DNA of 64,000 bases from Kutzneria sp. 744 (GTDB taxonomy: Bacteria > Actinomycetota > Actinomycetes > Mycobacteriales > Pseudonocardiaceae), in contig NZ_KK037166.1 of NCBI RefSeq assembly GCF_000568255.1, positions 8,655,257 to 8,719,256 on the forward strand, written 5' to 3'. The position numbers and the translations under genes were made by a program. This document shows, piece after piece, positions 33,501-43,614 of the stretch; within the stretch, counting starts at the first letter, position 1, and each line of letters begins with the position of its first letter. The notes below the pieces were generated by a model that searched no databases, had not been told where the DNA came from, and saw only the letters and a list, made by a program, of their open reading frames with translations.

Positions 33501-36481
33501 CCGGCCTGACGTTCAACGCGCCGAAGATTCCGGTCGTGATCACGTCGGCCGGGGGCGGGGAGTGGAGCGAGCCGGAGTACTGGGTCAACCACGTCCGTGA
33601 GGCGGTGCGGTTCGCGGATGCGGTCGGGCAGCTGTCCGAGCTGGGCGTGACGAAGTTCGTCGAGATCGGGCCGGACGGCGTGCTGACCGGGATGGCGGCG
33701 AACTCCGTGGACAACGCCGTGCTGGTCGCGACCCAACGGCGTGAGCGGCCACAAGAGCAGGAGTTGGTTGCGGGCCTCGCGCAGGCCTACGCCAACGGCG
33801 TCGCCGTGGACTGGACGAAGTTCTTCGCCGGGGCGCGCCGGATCGACCTGCCGACCTACGCCTTCCAGCACCAGCGGTTCTGGCTGCGGGCCGACCAGCT
33901 CAACGGCGGCGGCGACGCTGCGTCGATGGGCCTGACCACGGCCGACCACCCGCTGCTCGGCGCGGCTGTTCCGCTGGCCGGCACCGAGGGCGTGGTGTTC
34001 ACCGGACGGCTGTCGGCCAACACCCAGCCGTGGCTGGCCGATCACGTGGTCGGCGGCTCGATCTTCTTCCCCGGCACGGGATTCGTGGAGCTCGCCGTCC
34101 GGGCCGGCGACCACATCGGCTGCGACGTGGTCGAGGACCTGACCCTGGAGGCCCCGCTGGTGCTGCCGGAACGCGGCAGCGTGGCGATCCAGGTCGTGGT
34201 CGACGAGAACCGGGGCATCGCCGTCTACTCCCGTCCCGACGAGGACGAGGCGTGGACCCGGCACGCCACCGGCCGACTCGGCACCGGCGCCCCGGCCGCC
34301 ACCGCGGTCGAATGGCCGCCGGCCGACGCGGAGCCGATCTCCCTCGACGGCCTGTACGACAACCTGGCCGACGCCGGCCTCGCCTACGGCCCGGTGTTCC
34401 AGGGCCTGCACACCGCCTTCAAGCGCGGTGACGAGGTGTACGCCGAGGTTCAGTTGCCCGACGACGTCGACATCGACGGTTTCGGCCTGCATCCCGCGCT
34501 ACTAGATGCGGCTTTGCATGCCATCAGTCTCACCGGTGTCACCGGCGACCAAGCCGCGCTGCCCTTCTCATGGGGCGGTGTTGCCCTGCACGCCACCGGT
34601 GCGAAGGCCTTGCGCCTCAAGGTGAAGCCCGTCGGCGAAGGCGTCGTCGAGCTGCACGCCGTCGACCCGGCCGGCGGTGCCGTGGTCACCGTGACCACGC
34701 TTGCCCTGCGGGCCATGTCCATGGACCAGCTGGCCACCAGCCGTTCCAACGACTCGCTCTTCGCCCTGAACTGGACGCCGATCACCGCCACACCGGCCGA
34801 CACCGCCGGCTGGGAGGTGTTCGAGCCGACCGGTGACGTCCGCGAGGCCACCTATGCCACGCTGGCCGAACTCCAGAAGGACACGCAGCTCGTGGTGGTG
34901 ACCCGCAGCGGCCTGGCCGGGGGAGCAGGATCGGCTGGCGTCGGGTCGACCGGCGCGGTCTCGGCTGGCGCGGTCGACGCTGGCCTGGCTGCTGCCGCCG
35001 TGACCGGTCTGGTGCGGTCGGCCTGGTCGGAGAGCCCGGGGCGGATCGTGCTCGTCGATCTCGAACCCGGGGCCCCGCTGGAGAAGCTGGCGGAGATCAT
35101 CGGGTCCGGCGAGCCGCAGCTGCGGGTGCGTGACGGGCAGCTGTTCGCCGCCCGCCTGGCCAAGGTGCCGACGCCGGAGCCGACGAATCCGTTCGACGGC
35201 AAGGTGTTGCTGACCGGCGGCACCGGCGGCCTCGGCGCGAAGCTGGCCCGTCACCTGGTGGTCAACCACGGCGTCACGGATCTGGTGCTGACCAGCCGTC
35301 GAGGGCTGGAAGCCCCGGGGGCCAAGGAGCTGGCCAAGGAGCTGAAGGAGCTCGGGGCCAAGGTCAAGATCGCGGCGTGCGACGCGGCCGACCGGAAGTC
35401 GCTGAAGAAGGTGATCACCAAGGACCTGCGGGTGGTCATCCACGCCGCCGGCGTCCTGGACGACGGCGTGATCTCCGCCCTGACGCCCGAGCGGCTGGAC
35501 AAGGTGTTCCGGCCCAAGGTGGACGCGGCATGGAACCTGCACGAGCTGACTCGCGACCTCGATCTGAGTGCATTTGTACTGTTCAGTTCAGCTGCCGGCA
35601 CGCTCGGCACGCCCGGCCAGGGCAACTACGCGGCAGCAAACGCCTACTTGGATGCGTTGGCCGAACTCCGGCACAGCGAGGGCCTGCCGGCCGTGTCGCT
35701 GGCCTGGGGCCTCTGGGACGACGGCATGGGCGGTGACCACGCCGACGCCGCCCGGATGCAGAAGTCCGGTGTGCTCGGGCTGTCCACCGAGGAGGGCCTG
35801 GCCCTGTTCGACGCCACGTGCGGCAGTTCGACGCCCACGCTGGCACCGATCCATATCGACATCCGGGCCCTCAACACCGCCGGCGCCGACCGCCTGCCGC
35901 CGGTGTTCCACGGACTGATCCGCCCCACCCGCCGGGCCGCCGGCGGCGCCGTCGCCGGGTCGCTGCGGGACAAGCTGATCGGGCTGCCGATCGAGGATCG
36001 TGCCAGCACCGTCCTGGATATGGTGCGTCGGGAAGCCGCCGCCGTGCTCGGCCATGCCGGGCCGGAGGCCATCGAACCGGACCGTGCCTTCTCCGAACTC
36101 GGCTTCGACTCGCTGTCCGCGGTCGAGTTCCGCAACCAGATCAACACCGTGACCGGGCTCAAGCTGCCGGCCACGCTGATTTTCGACTACCCGAGCGCGA
36201 AGGCGCTCGCCGACCACCTCCTGGAGGAGTTGGCGACGACCGTCACCGACGGCAGCGGGGACGACGAGATCCGCCGTGTCCTGCAGTCGATCCCGCTGGC
36301 CCGGCTGCGGGACTCCGGCCTCATGGACAGCCTGCTCGAACTGGCCGGGGTGCGGGTGGAGCAGGCCCCGGCCGCCGGGACCGAGGACGACACCGAGTCC
36401 ATCGACGACATGGACACCGACAGCCTGATCAGCATGGCCCTGGGCGACCTGGACCTCGACGACGCGATGCGGGAGGCGTGA
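21537..36481 (+). CDS. Modular type I PKS, three modules (PKS3), with two frameshifts
   Basis: About 4980 residues once one T is removed at 21607-21614 and one base near 30911-30940. ATG 21537 has GAGG five nt upstream and starts a docking helix ([20 protein letters not shown]). Module 5: KS 21640-22915, AT 23190-24170, DH 24230-25010, KR 25090-26110, ACP 26200-26470. Module 6: KS 26545-27780, AT 28040-29025, DH 29110-29890, KR 30000-30950, ACP 31065-31320. Module 7: KS 31380-32615, AT 32905-33890, DH 33945-34725, KR 34790-35900, ACP 35970-36230. All ATs carry HAFH (malonyl). The DHs keep the first His and HPALLD..LH. All KRs have GGTGGLG, LDDG (B type) and YAAAN. Three trans double bonds are predicted. 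KR7 has an extra Gly/Ala-rich stretch. The C-terminal docking region is long and acidic, ending [10 protein letters not shown], a different class from PKS1/2 and matching the distinct N-terminus of PKS4. Confidence 0.92.
21607..21614 (+). other. Frameshift at a T8 tract in PKS3
   Basis: Eight T interrupt the docking linker. With seven T the frame reads [18 protein letters not shown] straight into KS5; with eight it stops at 21974. The tract is unique here and sits where related proteins have GC-rich codons for R-L-R-E. Confidence 0.8.
30911..30940 (+). other. Frameshift in PKS3 between KR6 and ACP6
   Basis: Upstream the frame reads LFDAVSGSD. Downstream the conserved [15 protein letters not shown] is in the next frame. 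Comparison with the matching segment of module 7 (48 nt there, 49 here) points to one extra base, probably the g before acgccc. The exact position cannot be fixed by eye. Confidence 0.75.
33086..33457 (+). repeat. 372-nt direct repeat, copy A (AT7)
   Basis: Read base by base, this stretch of the module 7 AT is identical to 38711-39082 in the AT of PKS4. It covers the nucleophile (GHSVGE) and ends in the HAFHS motif; the flanks differ. Such perfect identity between paralogous domains indicates recent gene conversion or unequal crossing-over. Confidence 0.85.
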
Positions 36482-36880
36482 GCGCGATGACCGGACGTCG
36501 GTGGAGCACAACCGGTTGTGGTGGTTGGGAGCCGGCTCTCGATGTCGCGGCCGGGCGGGCGTGAGCGTGATGGCCGGACACGGGAGAGCGGTCGGCGCGC
36601 AGCCGGTCGGGATGAACCTCGACGACCTGACTGGGGAGGCGTGAGCGCGGTGGCCGGATGCGAGAAGGGGCTGATCGCGGAGGTCGGACAGGGAGTGGAT
36701 CCCCATGACGCGACCCGGGAGGCGTGAGCGCGGTGGGCGGAGCTGAACGGGAGGCGGCCCGGTTGCGGATGTGGAGGGGCGACAGGCGAAGGGGCCCGGT
36801 CGGCGAGGCGCTGAGCGGGTTGGAGCTGGACGACGCGATGCGGGAAGCGTGAGAGTGCGATGGCCGAATCCGACAAGAAG
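36460..36880 (+). repeat. Degenerate five-copy repeat of the PKS3/PKS4 gene junction, filling the 378-nt gap
   Basis: The end of PKS3 and its junction (gacgcgatgcgggaggcgtgagcgcgatg) recurs in degraded form. The tga of each copy is at 36479, 36562, 36642, 36725 and 36850, giving spacings of 83, 80, 83 and 125. The last copy leads into PKS4. A 69-codon frame at 36518-36727 ends in DATREA, a fossil of the DDAMREA tail. I see no functional gene in 36482-36859 and no clear terminator, so PKS3 and PKS4 are probably co-transcribed. Confidence 0.65.
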
Positions 36881-39800
36881 CTGGTCGACGCGCTGCGGGC
36901 GTCGCTGAAGGAGACCGAGCGGCTGCGGCAGCAGAACCGGAAGCTGAACGCGGTGATCCGGGAGCCGATCGCGATCGTGGGCATGGCGTGTCGATACCCG
37001 GGCGGGGTGTCGTCGCCGGAAGAGCTGTGGCGGCTGGTGCGCGACGGCGAGGACGCGGTGACGTCGTTCCCGACCGACCGGGGCTGGGACGCGGAGCGGA
37101 TCTTCGACCCGACCGGGCAGCGGCCCAACACGACGTACACGGACCAGGGCGGCTTCCTGCACGGCGCGGCGGACTTCGACCCGGGCTTCTTCGGCATCTC
37201 ACCGAGGGAAGCCCTGGTGATGGACCCGCAGCAGCGCCTGCTGCTGGAGGCGACCTGGGAGGCGCTGGAGCGGGCGGGCATCGACCCGACGACGCTCAAG
37301 GGCAGCTCCACCGGCGTGTTCGCCGGCATGATGTATCACGACTACGCGGCCAACAACTCGACCGGTGCCATCGCCTCGGGCCGGGTCTCCTACACGTTCG
37401 GGCTCGAAGGACCGGCGGTCACGATCGACACGGCCTGCTCGTCGTCGCTGGTTGCACTGCACTGGGCAGTACAGGCGCTGCGGGCGGGGGACTGCTCGCT
37501 GGCGCTGGTCGGCGGCGTGGCGGTGATGGCGACGCCGGAGACGTTCGTCGAGTTCAGCAAGCAGCGCGGGCTGTCCAAGGACGGTCGGTGCAAGTCCTTC
37601 GCCGGGGCCACCGACGGCACGGGCTGGGGCGAAGGCGTTGGCATGCTGGTGGTGGAGCGGCTTTCCGACGCACGCCGCAACGGGCATGAGGTCCTGGCCA
37701 TCGTGCGGGGCTCGGCGATCAACCAGGACGGCGCGTCGAACGGCCTGACGGCGCCGAACGGTCCCTCACAGCGCCGGGTGATCAAGGCGGCGCTGGCCGG
37801 CGCGCAGGTCTCGGCCGACCAGGTGGACATGGTCGAGGCGCACGGCACTGGCACCACCCTGGGCGATCCCATTGAGGCGCAAGCACTTCTGGCCACCTAC
37901 GGCCAGGATCGGGCCGAGCCGCTGTGGCTCGGGTCGATCAAGTCGAACATGGGCCACACGCAGGCGGCGGCCGGCGTGGCCGGCATCATCAAGGTCGTCA
38001 TGGCCATCCGCAACCGGACCATGCCGAAGACGCTGCACGTGGACGTGCCGACGCCGCAGGTGGACTGGACCGCCGGCAACATCGAGCTGCTCACCGAGTC
38101 GCGGCCGTGGCCGTCGGCCGATCGCCCGCGCCGGGCCGGTATCTCGTCGTTCGGCATCAGCGGCACCAACGCCCACGTGATCATCGAGGAGGCGCCCGAA
38201 GAGGAGATCGCCGAGCGCACGGTCGCCCAGCGGCCGGTGCCGTGGATCCTCTCCGGCAAGACCCCCGAGGCGCTGGCCGATCAGGCTGCGAAGCTGTCGC
38301 ATGTGGATGGTGTGCCGCTGGACGTCGCCTATTCGCTGGCGACGGGCCGTGCTGCGTTCGAGCACCGGGGCGTGATCGTCGGTACCGATCTTGAGGAGCT
38401 CCGTCGGGGCGCGATCGCCTTGTCCGAAGGCGCTTCCGCGCCGGGTGTGGTGCGTGGATCGGCGCGTGGTGGCGGCTCGACGGCCTTTTTGTTCACGGGT
38501 CAGGGCGCCCAGCGCATCGGCATGGGCCGTGAGCTGTACGAGCGGTTCCCGGTGTTCGCGGCGGCTTGGGACGAGGTCATTGATCTGCTCGACCCGGTCC
38601 TCGCTACCGCCCTTGGCGCTGCTTCGTCGACGTCGTCTTCCCTGCGCGACATCGTTTGGGGCACCGACCAGGACCTTCTCAACCAGACCGGTTTCGCCCA
38701 GCCCGCACTGTTCGCGTTCGAAGTTGCACTGTACCGTTTAGTTCAGTCCTGGGGCGTCAAGCCGGACTTCGTGGCCGGTCACTCCGTGGGCGAGATCGCC
38801 GCCGCGCACATCGCCGGTGTCCTGTCCCTCGAAGACGCCTGCAAGCTGGTGTCGGCTCGCGGGCGGTTGATGCAGGCGTTGCCGGCCGGTGGTGCGATGG
38901 TGGCGTTGCAGGCGAGCGAGGACGAGGTCAAGCTCCGTGACGGCATGGGCATTGCTGCCGTGAACGGGCCGAAGTCACTGGTGATCTCTGGCGACGAAGA
39001 GGCCGTGCTGGCGATCCAGCCGGAGTTCGAGGCGTTGGGGCGGAAGACGTCGCGGTTGAAGGTGTCGCACGCGTTCCACTCGCTGCTGATGGAGCCGATG
39101 CTCGACGAGTTCCGCGTTGTTGTCGCCGGGCTTGAGTTCAGCGCCCCGAAGATCCAGGCGGTGACCACGTCCGCCGGCGGCGGGGAGTGGAGCCAGCCGG
39201 AGTACTGGGTCAACCACGTCCGGGCGGCCGTGCGGTTCGCCGACGCCGTGAAGACGTTGGCCGGCAAGGGCGTCGGCCGGTTCGTGGAGATCGGGCCGGA
39301 CGGTGTGCTGACCGGGATGGCGGCCACCTGCGTGGACGACGCGGTGTTCGTGGCCACCCAGCGGCGCGACCGGGAGTCCGAGCGAGAGCTGGTTTCCGGG
39401 CTGGCGCAAGCGTTTGCCCACGGCGTGAACGTGGATTGGGCCGCGTTCCTCGAGGGGCGCGAGGCGCGGCGGGTGGACCTGCCGACCTATGCGTTCCAGC
39501 ACGAGACGTTCTGGCTGACCGCGCAGGACTACCTGGCCAATTCGTGGCTCGGCGGCGGCGCGGGCGACGTGGTGTCGGCCGGGCTGGAGACGGCCGGGCA
39601 TCCGCTGCTCGGCGCCGTGCTGACCGCGCCGGACGGCGACGGGCTGGTGCTGACCGGGCGGTTGTCGCCGGCCACGCTGCCGTGGCTGGCCGATCACGTG
39701 GTCGGCGGCTCTATCTTCTTCCCGGGCACGGGATTCGTGGAACTGGCGCTGCGGGCCGGCGAGTTCGTCGGCTGCGACGTGGTGGAGGAGTTGACGCTGG

Positions 39801-42664
39801 AGGCCCCGCTGGTGCTGCCGGAGCGCGGCGGCGTCGCGGTGCAGGTGCGGGTCGGCGACGACCGGCAGCTCGGCGTCTTCTCGCGTGCCGACCAGGACGA
39901 GACGTGGACGCGGCACGCGACCGGCCGCCTCGGCAGCGGCGGGCGGGCGGAGACCGTGGAATGGCCCCCCGCCAACGCCGAGGCGGTCGACCTGACCGGC
40001 CACTACGACGTCCTGGCCGACGCCGGCCTCGCCTATGGCCCGGTGTTCCAGGGCCTGCACACGGCGTTCAAGCGTGGCGACGAGGTGTACGCCGAGGTTC
40101 AGTTGCCCGAGGGCGTCGAGATCGACGGCTACGGCGTGCATCCCGCGCTACTGGATGCCGCTTTGCATGCCATCAGCCTCACCGGCGTCACCGGCGACCA
40201 GGCCGCGCTGCCCTTCTCATGGGCCGGCGTTTCCCTGCACGCCACCGGGGCCAGCGCGCTCCGGGTGCACGTCCGGCCTACGGGTGAGGGCGTCGTCTCC
40301 CTGCACGCCGTCGACCCAGCCGGTGGCAGTGTCGTCTCGGTCGAGTCCCTCATGCTGAGGCCGGTCGCCCTGGATGCGGGCAATGCCCGGCGCGCCAACG
40401 ATTCCCTGTTCGGTCTCACGTGGACGCCGATCACCGCCAGCCCCGCGGACACCGCCGGCTGGACCGTGTTCGAGCCGACCGGTGATGTGCGCGAGGCGAC
40501 CTACGCCACGCTAGCCGAGCTCCAGCAGGACACGCAGCTGGTGGTGGTCACCCGCGGCGGCCTCGCAGCCTCTGCCGTCGGTGGCCTGGTGCGATCCGCG
40601 TGGTCGGAGAGCCCGGGGCGGGTCGTGCTGGTGGACCTGGAAGACGGGGCACCGCTCGACAAGCTGGCCGAGATCATCGGGTCGGGGGAACCGCAGGTTC
40701 GGGTGCACGGGGGAGAGATCGAGGCCGCCCGGTTGGCCCGGGCGCCGGCGCCGGAGTCGACAAAGACGTTCGGCGGCAAGGTGCTCATCACCGGCGGCAC
40801 GGGCGGGCTGGGGGCGAAGCTGGCCCGACACCTGGTGACCGAGCACGGCGTCACCGAGCTGGTGCTGACCAGCCGTCGCGGTTTGGCGGCTCCCGGGGCG
40901 CAGGAGCTGAGGGAGGAACTGGCCGGGCTGGGCGCGAAGGTCGAGGTCGCGGCGTGCGATGCGGCGGACCGGGAAGCCCTGGCCAAGGTGGTCACGCCGG
41001 ATCTGAAGGCGGTGATCCACGCGGCGGGGGTGCTCGATGACGGGGTTATCTCCGCATTGACGCCGGAGCGGCTGGACAAGGTGTTCGGGCCGAAGGTCGA
41101 TGCCGCCTGGAATCTGCACGAGCTGACCAAGGACCTGGAGCTGGACGCGTTTGTACTGTTCAGTTCAGCTGCGGGGATCCTGGGCACGCCGGGGCAAGGC
41201 AACTACGCGGCGGCAAATGCGTACTTGGATGCGTTGGCGGAGCTACGGCGGGCCGAGGGGCTGCCGGCGGTGTCACTGGCCTGGGGCCTGTGGGACGACG
41301 GCATGGGCGACCATGCCGACACCGCCAGGATGCAGCGCAGCGGCGTGCTGGGCCTGACCACGGAAGAAGGCCTGGCGCTGTTTGACGCGGCGACGGCGAG
41401 CGAAACGTCAACCCTGGCGCCGATCCGGATCGACGTGAAGGCGCTGAACGCGGTGGGACAGGACCGGCTGGCGCCGGTGTTCCACGGCCTGATCCGCACC
41501 ACCCGCAAGGCGGCGGGCAAGGCGGCCGACCCGGCTGTGCTGCGCAAGCAGCTGTCCGGAATGGACGAAGCGGGACAGGAACAGGTGCTGAAGGACCTGA
41601 TCCTGGCCAACGCGGCCGTCGTACTCGGGCACGCCAGCGCGGACAGCGTCGACCCCGACCGGGACTTCCTGGCCTCGGGCTTCGACTCGCTGACGGCGAT
41701 GGAGCTGCGCAACGCCCTGAACGCGGCGACCGGCCTCACCCTGCCGGCGATGGTGGTGTTCGACAACAAGTCGCCGGCCGAGCTGGCCCGCTGGCTGCGT
41801 ACTGAACTGTCCAGTACACAGACGGAGGACAGCAACGCCGACGAGACCCTGAGCGACTTCTTCCGGGACTCGGTGCTGTCGGGCAACCTCCAGAAGGGGC
41901 TGACCCTGCTCCGGGCGGTGGCGGACATCCGGCCGAAGTTCACCGGCGTGGCGGACGTCGACCACCTGCCCAAGCCGGTCACCTTCGCGGAAGGCACGAC
42001 CACGCCGCGACTGATCTGCATCAGCACCCCGATGGCCTTGGGCGGCACGCACCAACACGCCCGCGTCGCCGCCAACATCGGCGGCGGCCGGTCGGTCAAC
42101 GCGCTGCCGGTGCCGGGCTTCGGCCGCGGCGAAAGCCTGCCAGCCACGGCGGAAGCGGCCGTCAGCGTGCTCGGCGAAGCCGTGAACCAGCTGGCCGAGG
42201 GCGAGCCGTTCCTGCTGCTCGGCTACTCCTCCGGCGGTGTGCTGGCCCACGCGACGGCGAAACACCTTGAGTCCCAAGGCATCAAGCCCGACGGCGTGGT
42301 GCTCGTCGACACCTATCACGTCAGCGAGGGCGAGGAGCGGGACGTCTTCGAGCAGCTGGCGGTTGTGCTGCTGGAGAAGGAATCCGTGTTCGGCAAGTTC
42401 GACAGCGCAAGGCTGAGCGGCATGAACGCCTACATCGACCTGCTGCCCAGCTTCGACCTCGGCCCGATCGAGGCGCCGGTGCTGTTCCTGCGGGCCGACA
42501 AGTCCTTCATGAATCCCGACGACACGGGCGACGACTGGCGGGCCGTGGCCTGGGACAAGACCCACGACGTGGTCACCGTGCCCGGCGCGAGCCACTTCAC
42601 CATCGTCGAGGAGCACGCCGCCGCGACGGCTCAGGCCGTCAACGACTGGCTGTCGTCCCGATAA
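36860..42664 (+). CDS. Terminal type I PKS module with thioesterase (PKS4)
   Basis: 1934 residues and no frameshift. Order: N-terminal docking helix ([20 protein letters not shown]), KS 36960-38190 (TACSSS, HGTGT, GHTQ), AT 38485-39515 (GHSVGE, HAFH, malonyl), DH 39598-40375 ([20 protein letters not shown]), KR 40440-41470 (GGTGGLG, LDDG, YAAAN; B type), ACP 41545-41800 ([12 protein letters not shown]) and a type I thioesterase about 41960-42660. The TE triad is visible: Ser1790 in GYSSGG, Asp1817 in LVDTYH, His1912 in GASHF. The module should install the last, alpha,beta-unsaturated unit. The TE should then use the amino group of the starter to close the macrolactam, as inferred from the beta-amino starter genes. 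Tandem terminators follow, so this ends the PKS1-4 operon. Confidence 0.94.
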   Translation: MAESDKKLVDALRASLKETERLRQQNRKLNAVIREPIAIVGMACRYPGGVSSPEELWRLVRDGEDAVTSFPTDRGWDAERIFDPTGQRPNTTYTDQGGFLHGAADFDPGFFGISPREALVMDPQQRLLLEATWEALERAGIDPTTLKGSSTGVFAGMMYHDYAANNSTGAIASGRVSYTFGLEGPAVTIDTACSSSLVALHWAVQALRAGDCSLALVGGVAVMATPETFVEFSKQRGLSKDGRCKSFAGATDGTGWGEGVGMLVVERLSDARRNGHEVLAIVRGSAINQDGASNGLTAPNGPSQRRVIKAALAGAQVSADQVDMVEAHGTGTTLGDPIEAQALLATYGQDRAEPLWLGSIKSNMGHTQAAAGVAGIIKVVMAIRNRTMPKTLHVDVPTPQVDWTAGNIELLTESRPWPSADRPRRAGISSFGISGTNAHVIIEEAPEEEIAERTVAQRPVPWILSGKTPEALADQAAKLSHVDGVPLDVAYSLATGRAAFEHRGVIVGTDLEELRRGAIALSEGASAPGVVRGSARGGGSTAFLFTGQGAQRIGMGRELYERFPVFAAAWDEVIDLLDPVLATALGAASSTSSSLRDIVWGTDQDLLNQTGFAQPALFAFEVALYRLVQSWGVKPDFVAGHSVGEIAAAHIAGVLSLEDACKLVSARGRLMQALPAGGAMVALQASEDEVKLRDGMGIAAVNGPKSLVISGDEEAVLAIQPEFEALGRKTSRLKVSHAFHSLLMEPMLDEFRVVVAGLEFSAPKIQAVTTSAGGGEWSQPEYWVNHVRAAVRFADAVKTLAGKGVGRFVEIGPDGVLTGMAATCVDDAVFVATQRRDRESERELVSGLAQAFAHGVNVDWAAFLEGREARRVDLPTYAFQHETFWLTAQDYLANSWLGGGAGDVVSAGLETAGHPLLGAVLTAPDGDGLVLTGRLSPATLPWLADHVVGGSIFFPGTGFVELALRAGEFVGCDVVEELTLEAPLVLPERGGVAVQVRVGDDRQLGVFSRADQDETWTRHATGRLGSGGRAETVEWPPANAEAVDLTGHYDVLADAGLAYGPVFQGLHTAFKRGDEVYAEVQLPEGVEIDGYGVHPALLDAALHAISLTGVTGDQAALPFSWAGVSLHATGASALRVHVRPTGEGVVSLHAVDPAGGSVVSVESLMLRPVALDAGNARRANDSLFGLTWTPITASPADTAGWTVFEPTGDVREATYATLAELQQDTQLVVVTRGGLAASAVGGLVRSAWSESPGRVVLVDLEDGAPLDKLAEIIGSGEPQVRVHGGEIEAARLARAPAPESTKTFGGKVLITGGTGGLGAKLARHLVTEHGVTELVLTSRRGLAAPGAQELREELAGLGAKVEVAACDAADREALAKVVTPDLKAVIHAAGVLDDGVISALTPERLDKVFGPKVDAAWNLHELTKDLELDAFVLFSSAAGILGTPGQGNYAAANAYLDALAELRRAEGLPAVSLAWGLWDDGMGDHADTARMQRSGVLGLTTEEGLALFDAATASETSTLAPIRIDVKALNAVGQDRLAPVFHGLIRTTRKAAGKAADPAVLRKQLSGMDEAGQEQVLKDLILANAAVVLGHASADSVDPDRDFLASGFDSLTAMELRNALNAATGLTLPAMVVFDNKSPAELARWLRTELSSTQTEDSNADETLSDFFRDSVLSGNLQKGLTLLRAVADIRPKFTGVADVDHLPKPVTFAEGTTTPRLICISTPMALGGTHQHARVAANIGGGRSVNALPVPGFGRGESLPATAEAAVSVLGEAVNQLAEGEPFLLLGYSSGGVLAHATAKHLESQGIKPDGVVLVDTYHVSEGEERDVFEQLAVVLLEKESVFGKFDSARLSGMNAYIDLLPSFDLGPIEAPVLFLRADKSFMNPDDTGDDWRAVAWDKTHDVVTVPGASHFTIVEEHAAATAQAVNDWLSSR
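38711..39082 (+). repeat. 372-nt direct repeat, copy B (AT8)
   Basis: The second copy of the sequence at 33086-33457, 5,625 bp downstream and in the same orientation. It includes the TTA leucine codon (38738-38740) in [10 protein letters not shown]. Identity stops exactly after the cactcg of HAFHS. Confidence 0.85.
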
Positions 42665-42670
42665 AGGCGG

Positions 42671-42774
42671 CTGTCCCCGGTCTGGGATCGGCAGACCGGG
42701 GGCAGCACGACAACAGCCCCGGCGTGACCATCACGCCGGGGCTGTTGGCAGCCCCAGGGGGTGGAGGGGGCTGC
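42671..42774 (+). terminator. Three consecutive hairpins after PKS4
   Basis: Seven nt after the PKS4 stop is a 14-bp stem with one G-T wobble (42671-42684 with 42692-42705, 7-nt loop). A perfect 17-bp stem with a 3-nt loop follows (42711-42727 with 42731-42747). A weaker 8-bp stem (gcagcccc 42748-42755, ggggctgc 42767-42774) comes last. There is no U-tract, as is usual in high-GC actinomycetes. Together they should end the PKS transcript firmly. Confidence 0.85.
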
Positions 42775-42999
42775 GGGGGGGACACCGGTCGCCGCGTCGA
42801 GCCAGAGGGGTTGACGTCCGGTGGCCGGGGCGGAAACCGCGGGATGTGAGGGGATCCCATCCGCGGCGCCGCGCCGGCGATGAAGTTGTGGGGGGATGTC
42901 AGGAAGGGGCCCTTCCTGACGTTCAACGCGAGGATCGGTCCCTTGATCTTGGGAAGGTCGGGTCAGGACGGCGGCCCCGGCCTCCGTTCGGCGACGACC
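42775..42999. other. Non-coding spacer downstream of the SRPBCC gene
   Basis: This 225-nt stretch lies between the PKS4 hairpins and the end of the minus-strand SRPBCC gene. Apart from the palindrome at 42898-42920 I see only G-rich sequence and no gene with a ribosome binding site. Short frames crossing it lack plausible starts. Confidence 0.6.
42898..42920. repeat. Intergenic palindrome (GTCAGGAAGGG-g-CCCTTCCTGAC)
   Basis: Two perfect 11-nt arms are separated by one base. It lies 80 nt beyond the end of the minus-strand SRPBCC gene and may be its terminator. Similar AGGAAGGG/CCCTTCCT palindromes are, from memory, common between genes in Amycolatopsis-like genomes, so it may be a dispersed element. 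That link is only a recollection. Confidence 0.5.
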
Positions 43000-43413
43000 T
43001 CAGCTCGCGACCTTGGCCAGGGCGTCGAGGCCCGCGTCGATGCCGCCGCTGAGGAACTGGCCGATGGCCGCGCCCATCTCGTCGCTGCCGGGGCCGTCGA
43101 GCTCGGTGCGGTGGGTGATGGTGGAACCGGAACCGGCCGCCACGACCTTGCAGTGGGACCGCACGACCACGTTCTCGTCGATCTGCGTCTCCGTGGTGAA
43201 GCTGACCCCGTCAACGACGTCGACGAGGGTGAACGGGGCCGGACCCTGCTGCGCGTTGGTGATCACGCCGGTGGAGCCGCCGGCGAACGGGCCGTCGAGG
43301 GTCATCTTCTCCATGCCGGCGTTCCACTCGGGCCAGGTGGCCACGTCGGTGTAGCGCGCCCAGACCGCCGCGGGGGTCGCGTCGGCGTCGATGCTGCGCT
43401 CGTAGTGCCACAC
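43000..43413 (-). CDS. SRPBCC (START/polyketide cyclase-like) family protein
   Basis: 137 residues starting at GTG 43413, chosen because GGAGG lies six nt upstream (43420-43424 on the plus strand). The frame stays open upstream but reads an unlikely sequence. The N-terminus (WHYERSIDADATPAAVWARYTDVATWPEW) is the typical first strand and helix of the SRPBCC/Bet v1 fold, with the usual W-P-W signature. The middle GGSTGVITN and the C-terminal helix (AIGQFLSGGIDAGLDALAKVA) complete a single hydrophobic-pocket domain. No catalytic residues can be assigned. It sits between the PKS operon and the starter genes, divergent from the VinJ-type gene. It might bind or cyclise a polyketide intermediate, act as a stress or resistance protein, or be unrelated. 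Confidence 0.75.
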   Translation of the reverse strand: MWHYERSIDADATPAAVWARYTDVATWPEWNAGMEKMTLDGPFAGGSTGVITNAQQGPAPFTLVDVVDGVSFTTETQIDENVVVRSHCKVVAAGSGSTITHRTELDGPGSDEMGAAIGQFLSGGIDAGLDALAKVAS

Positions 43414-43614
43414 GGGGATCCTCCAGTGAAGTTCATACGTACTTACGTCTAATACATTTGTACAGCACCCGTCGATCCAGCACAAGGACCAAACGCCCCC
43501 GAGGTTAGGGACTTCGATCGAAGGGTTTCCCCACCTTCTCCGGCGCTACCGTCGACCTGCGGTGCGCCGCCGCACGCGTTGGCGGCCAAGGACTATCGAC
43601 GAGGTGGTGGAACG
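43414..43614. promoter_or_regulatory. Divergent promoter region between the SRPBCC and amide hydrolase genes
   Basis: This is the most AT-rich patch of the region. It holds an imperfect palindrome tACGTA-ct-TACGT (43436-43448) close to the SRPBCC ribosome site, and the motif GTACAAAT on the minus strand (43456-43463), also seen at 47536-47543. It also holds a perfect 12-bp palindrome cttcgatcgaag (43512-43523). These are candidate operators for a cluster regulator. GAGGTGG at 43601-43607 is the ribosome site of the downstream gene. Confidence 0.45.

Noticed and set aside
36518-36727. Short plus-strand frame between PKS3 and PKS4
   Set aside because: It has no domain and no convincing ribosome site. 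Its DATREA end is explained by the degraded junction repeat.
42846-43452. Plus-strand frames overlapping the SRPBCC gene
   Set aside because: They run antisense to a recognisable SRPBCC protein with a good GGAGG site and contain no known motif.
43544-43555. TACCGT as a -10 box for the VinJ-type gene
   Set aside because: It is plausible in sequence but I could not find a matching -35 element, so no promoter hexamers are claimed.
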